Shown here one piece after another: positions 62,109 through 64,000 of a DNA stretch of 64,000 nucleotides (position 1 is the first letter of the stretch; each line of letters opens with the position of its first letter). The notes under the pieces are model-generated. The model had not been told where the DNA came from. It was given only the letters and a program-made list of their open reading frames with translations, and did not search any database. This stretch comes from Thioclava electrotropha (GTDB taxonomy: Bacteria > Pseudomonadota > Alphaproteobacteria > Rhodobacterales > Rhodobacteraceae), in the NCBI RefSeq assembly GCF_002085925.2, contig NZ_CP053562.1, positions 221,001-285,000 of the forward strand. The letters run 5' to 3'. The position numbers were made by a program, and so were the translations under genes.

Positions 62109-62582
62109 CTAGTAATTCTGCTTCAGAAGGCGCTGTTTCTGGCGGTTCCAGTCGCGTTTCGCCTCAGTTTCGCGCTTATCGGCCTGCTTCTTGCCCTTGG
62201 CGATCCCGATCAGAACCTTCGCGATGCCCTTCTCGTTGAAGTACATCTTCAGCGGCACGATGGTCATGCCCTCGCGCTGGGTGGCGTTCCACAGGCGCGC
62301 CAACTCCCGCTTCGAGACCAGAAGCTTGCGCTTGCGCCGCTCCTCGTGGCCGAAATGCGTGGCCTGGTTGAGGCTCGCGATATAGGAGTTGATCAGCCAC
62401 AATTCGGCATCCTCGACCGAGGCGTAGCTCTCGGCGATGTTCGTCTGACCGACGCGCATCGATTTCACCTCGGAGCCTTGCAGCACGATGCCCGCCTCGA
62501 GGGTGTCCTCGACGGCGTAGTGATAACGTGCCTGCCGGTTCTCGGCGATCAGCTTGGAATTGGGGTCTGAATGCTTTGCCAT
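62109..62582 (-). CDS. smpB: SsrA-binding protein SmpB
   Basis: Delivers tmRNA to stalled ribosomes for trans-translation. The 157 residues include the start [21 protein letters not shown] (broken at 20 by family convention), [30 protein letters not shown] and the basic C-terminal tail [14 protein letters not shown] that enters the mRNA channel. The start is MAKHSDPN; the frame is open further upstream across the promoter of the neighbouring divergent gene. The ssrA gene itself is not in the window. Confidence 0.95.
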   Translation of the reverse strand: MAKHSDPNSKLIAENRQARYHYAVEDTLEAGIVLQGSEVKSMRVGQTNIAESYASVEDAELWLINSYIASLNQATHFGHEERRKRKLLVSKRELARLWNATQREGMTIVPLKMYFNEKGIAKVLIGIAKGKKQADKRETEAKRDWNRQKQRLLKQNY

Positions 62583-62685
62583 AGTCGCATCGAGATAGGG
62601 CAGGCAAGCGGCTCTGTCCAGTGCGGCACCGCTACGCTTGACGCCCGTGCGGTGGCGCGAAATAGCTAGGGCAGGAGGAACGCCC

Positions 62686-63135
62686 ATGATCATTCAGATC
62701 GCCATCGGTTCGGTGATGATGCTTTTGACCGTTTGCATCGCCGCGCTCAGCGCCTGGGCGATCGAGGCGACATTCTCGCGGCTGCACTGGTGGATGCTGC
62801 GTGAGCCGCACCGTCCGAAGCTGATGCTGATGGTCGTCGTCGCCGCCCTCTGGGCCTTGGCGATGGTCACGGCGGGCGTCTGGCTCTGGGCGTTCTGCTT
62901 CCGCATCCTGGGCGTGTTCAACACGATGGAGCAGTCGGTCTATTTCTCCCTCGTGAGCTTCACCACGCTGGGATACGGCGACATCCTGCTTTCGCATCAA
63001 TGGCGCATCCTTGGCGGGATGGCGGCGGCGAACGGGCTGCTGAATGTGGGGCTTCTGACCGCGCTGCTGGTCGAGGTGATCCGCCATGTGCGCAAGAGCC
63101 AGCTGGAGGCCCGGGCCGAGCGTGGCGCGAGCTGA
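62686..63135 (+). CDS. Small two-pore-helix potassium channel-like protein (Ion_trans_2)
   Basis: A 149-residue membrane protein with about three to four helices and a potassium selectivity filter, [12 protein letters not shown], near residue 93. A pore helix ([10 protein letters not shown]) precedes it and a last helix and basic tail ([13 protein letters not shown]) follow. No RCK or cyclic-nucleotide domain is attached. GCAGGAGGAAC precedes the ATG at 62686. It is divergent from smpB. Confidence 0.85.
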   Translation: MIIQIAIGSVMMLLTVCIAALSAWAIEATFSRLHWWMLREPHRPKLMLMVVVAALWALAMVTAGVWLWAFCFRILGVFNTMEQSVYFSLVSFTTLGYGDILLSHQWRILGGMAAANGLLNVGLLTALLVEVIRHVRKSQLEARAERGAS

Positions 63136-63179
63136 ACTGTGGTGCTCGCGCGCGGGTGCGCACGCGAGCTATATATCCG

Positions 63180-63632
63180 TCAGTCGAGCATCAGCGCGTC
63201 TTTGACGATCCCGGTCAGCATATCGGTCACCGGCTGCATCGACTCTTCGTCATAGGAGCGGAAACCCACCGTCACGTGATCCGTGTCTTCGGGCGTCTGG
63301 TAGACGAAGATCGTGTAGGGGCAGTACTGGAAGTTGGTGATGTCGGCCTCCATCACCTCGCGCGACGTCTGCGCCGAGCAGAAGGAGAAAACGTCCGCGC
63401 CGGTGAACAGCGTCTTGGTGCTGCCGACCGCGTCTTTCGTGCGCTCCAGCATGTCGCCGGTATGGCTGACGTGATCCACCACGAGCCCCGCGCCGATGAT
63501 TGCGTTCTGCACTGCGAAGGTGACGTTGTCGAAGGTGTCTTCGGTGGTCCAGGTATGGGCGTCCTCGGCCGTTGCCGCGCTCGCCCCCACAGTGATGACC
63601 GCCGCGAGTGCGGCGCCGATGAAGCGTTTCAT
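63180..63632 (-). CDS. Exported DUF302 family protein
   Basis: A 150-residue protein: signal peptide (MKRFIGAALAAVITVGASAA, cut after TAE or ATA) and a DUF302 domain (~30-145) with FDNVTFAVQNAI, FSFCSAQTSREVMEAD and YCPYTIFVYQTP. Two cysteines lie in the domain. The function of DUF302 is not established. It is divergent from msrP. Confidence 0.85.
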   Translation of the reverse strand: MKRFIGAALAAVITVGASAATAEDAHTWTTEDTFDNVTFAVQNAIIGAGLVVDHVSHTGDMLERTKDAVGSTKTLFTGADVFSFCSAQTSREVMEADITNFQYCPYTIFVYQTPEDTDHVTVGFRSYDEESMQPVTDMLTGIVKDALMLD

Positions 63633-63655
63633 CTCTCTCTCCCTTGTCTCCCGAT

Positions 63656-63676
63656 CGGACGACTTTGCGCCGTCCG
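63656..63676. promoter_or_regulatory. Dyad in the DUF302-msrP divergent gap
   Basis: CGGACG-N9-CGTCCG lies 24 bases upstream of the DUF302 start. A second dyad GTCGCT-N17-AGCGAC lies at 63731-63759, closer to msrP. Both may be operators, but no regulator gene is adjacent. Confidence 0.3.
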
Positions 63677-63798
63677 TTGATCCAGTCTCGATAGTGGCGC
63701 GTATTTTTATACGTGCCTAGAGGTAACAATGTCGCTGTAAGCTCCGAAGTGTAAGCGACGGGCACCGCCCCATATGTAGGGGCAGAGAGGAGATTTCC

Positions 63799-64000
63799 AT
63801 GCGCAAGATAAGACCGAACGATCCGAGCTGGGCCGATGTGACGCCGAAGGCCGACTTCCTGAACCGCCGCCAAATCATGGCAGGCGCGGGGGCCATGGCG
63901 CTTGGCTCGATTGCCGGGCCCAGCTTTGCCAGCATCGACGCCAAGCCCTCGAAATTCTCGACCGACGCCAAGCCGAACACCCTCAAGGAGATCACCTCCT
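63799..64000 (+). CDS. msrP: Protein-methionine-sulfoxide reductase catalytic subunit MsrP (5' part)
   Basis: N-terminal 67 codons of a Tat-exported molybdopterin enzyme (YedY) that repairs methionine sulfoxide in the periplasm. Seen are the twin-arginine signal FLNRRQIMAGAGAMALGS and the preceding MRKIRPNDPSWADVTPKADF typical of this family. The catalytic domain lies past the window edge. AGAGGAGA precedes the ATG. Confidence 0.85.
   Translation, partial: MRKIRPNDPSWADVTPKADFLNRRQIMAGAGAMALGSIAGPSFASIDAKPSKFSTDAKPNTLKEITS

Overview
The window is chromosomal DNA of a high-GC alphaproteobacterium, most likely of the Rhodobacteraceae (order Rhodobacterales). Pointers are the 41-residue L36 protein, a Rhodobacterales-style DinB with an N-terminal zinc ribbon, a glnK-amtB pair, paired deformylase and deformylase-like genes upstream of fmt, and an intergenic element recalled from Rhodobacter/Roseobacter-type genomes. 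The genus cannot be fixed from the sequence alone. No phage, transposon, CRISPR array or plasmid gene was seen; about 70 genes are packed tightly and mostly housekeeping, and no gap without a gene exceeds 300 bases.

Layout. 1-6.9 kb: HAD phosphatase (cut by the left edge), rsmD, an FAD reductase, a peroxiredoxin, pterin dehydratase, an MscS channel, a FemAB-like acyltransferase, a GDPD and a RidA protein. 7-10.4 kb: smc. 10.7-14.8 kb: lrgAB, converging on a five-gene operon ispH-DUF3429-GST-rnhA-TRIC. 14.9-20.3 kb: VTT membrane protein, NYN nuclease, folK, rpoZ, the bifunctional (p)ppGpp enzyme rsh, a DUF2062 protein and a WGR protein. 20.4-23 kb: a soluble hybrid histidine kinase with an OmpR-type regulator. 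23.2-32 kb: the main accessory-looking unit, an operon of an acyl-CoA ligase, a complete branched-chain/organic-acid type ABC importer (ATPases, two permeases, binding protein, plus one extra small membrane protein) and a PaaK-like adenylate-forming protein that lacks the usual P-loop. 32-34.1 kb: a pseudo-caspase/peptidoglycan-binding protein, rpmJ and tRNA-Val(GAC). 34.3-42.6 kb: N-formylglutamate amidohydrolase, dinB, clpB behind a heat-shock (RpoH) type promoter, pyrF, two small proteins with acidic tails, and a stomatin/NfeD pair. 42.6-46.3 kb: fmt, a defective deformylase paralogue, def and a PatB C-S lyase. 46.5-54.7 kb: MltB-like lytic transglycosylase, a type I secretion adaptor/ATPase pair with damaged ATPase motifs, mlaA-mlaC, and a class A penicillin-binding protein. 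54.9-64 kb: glnK-amtB, a MarR-EmrA-EmrB efflux operon, an aromatic/aspartate aminotransferase with a sulfurtransferase, smpB, a small potassium-channel-like protein, a DUF302 protein and the start of msrP.

How the parts work together: most genes serve core functions (translation start and termination, stringent response, chromosome organisation, cell wall, isoprenoids, pyrimidines, nitrogen sensing). The stretch most likely to hold something not fully described is the 23.2-32 kb import-and-activation operon, followed by three proteins whose catalytic signatures are partly or wholly lost: the pseudo-caspase, the deformylase-like protein and the secretion ATPase. Several regulatory sites can be read directly: an RpoH-like clpB promoter, a direct repeat next to a TTGACA box in front of the import operon, dyads in front of the MarR operon and glnK, and two copies of a composite intergenic repeat.
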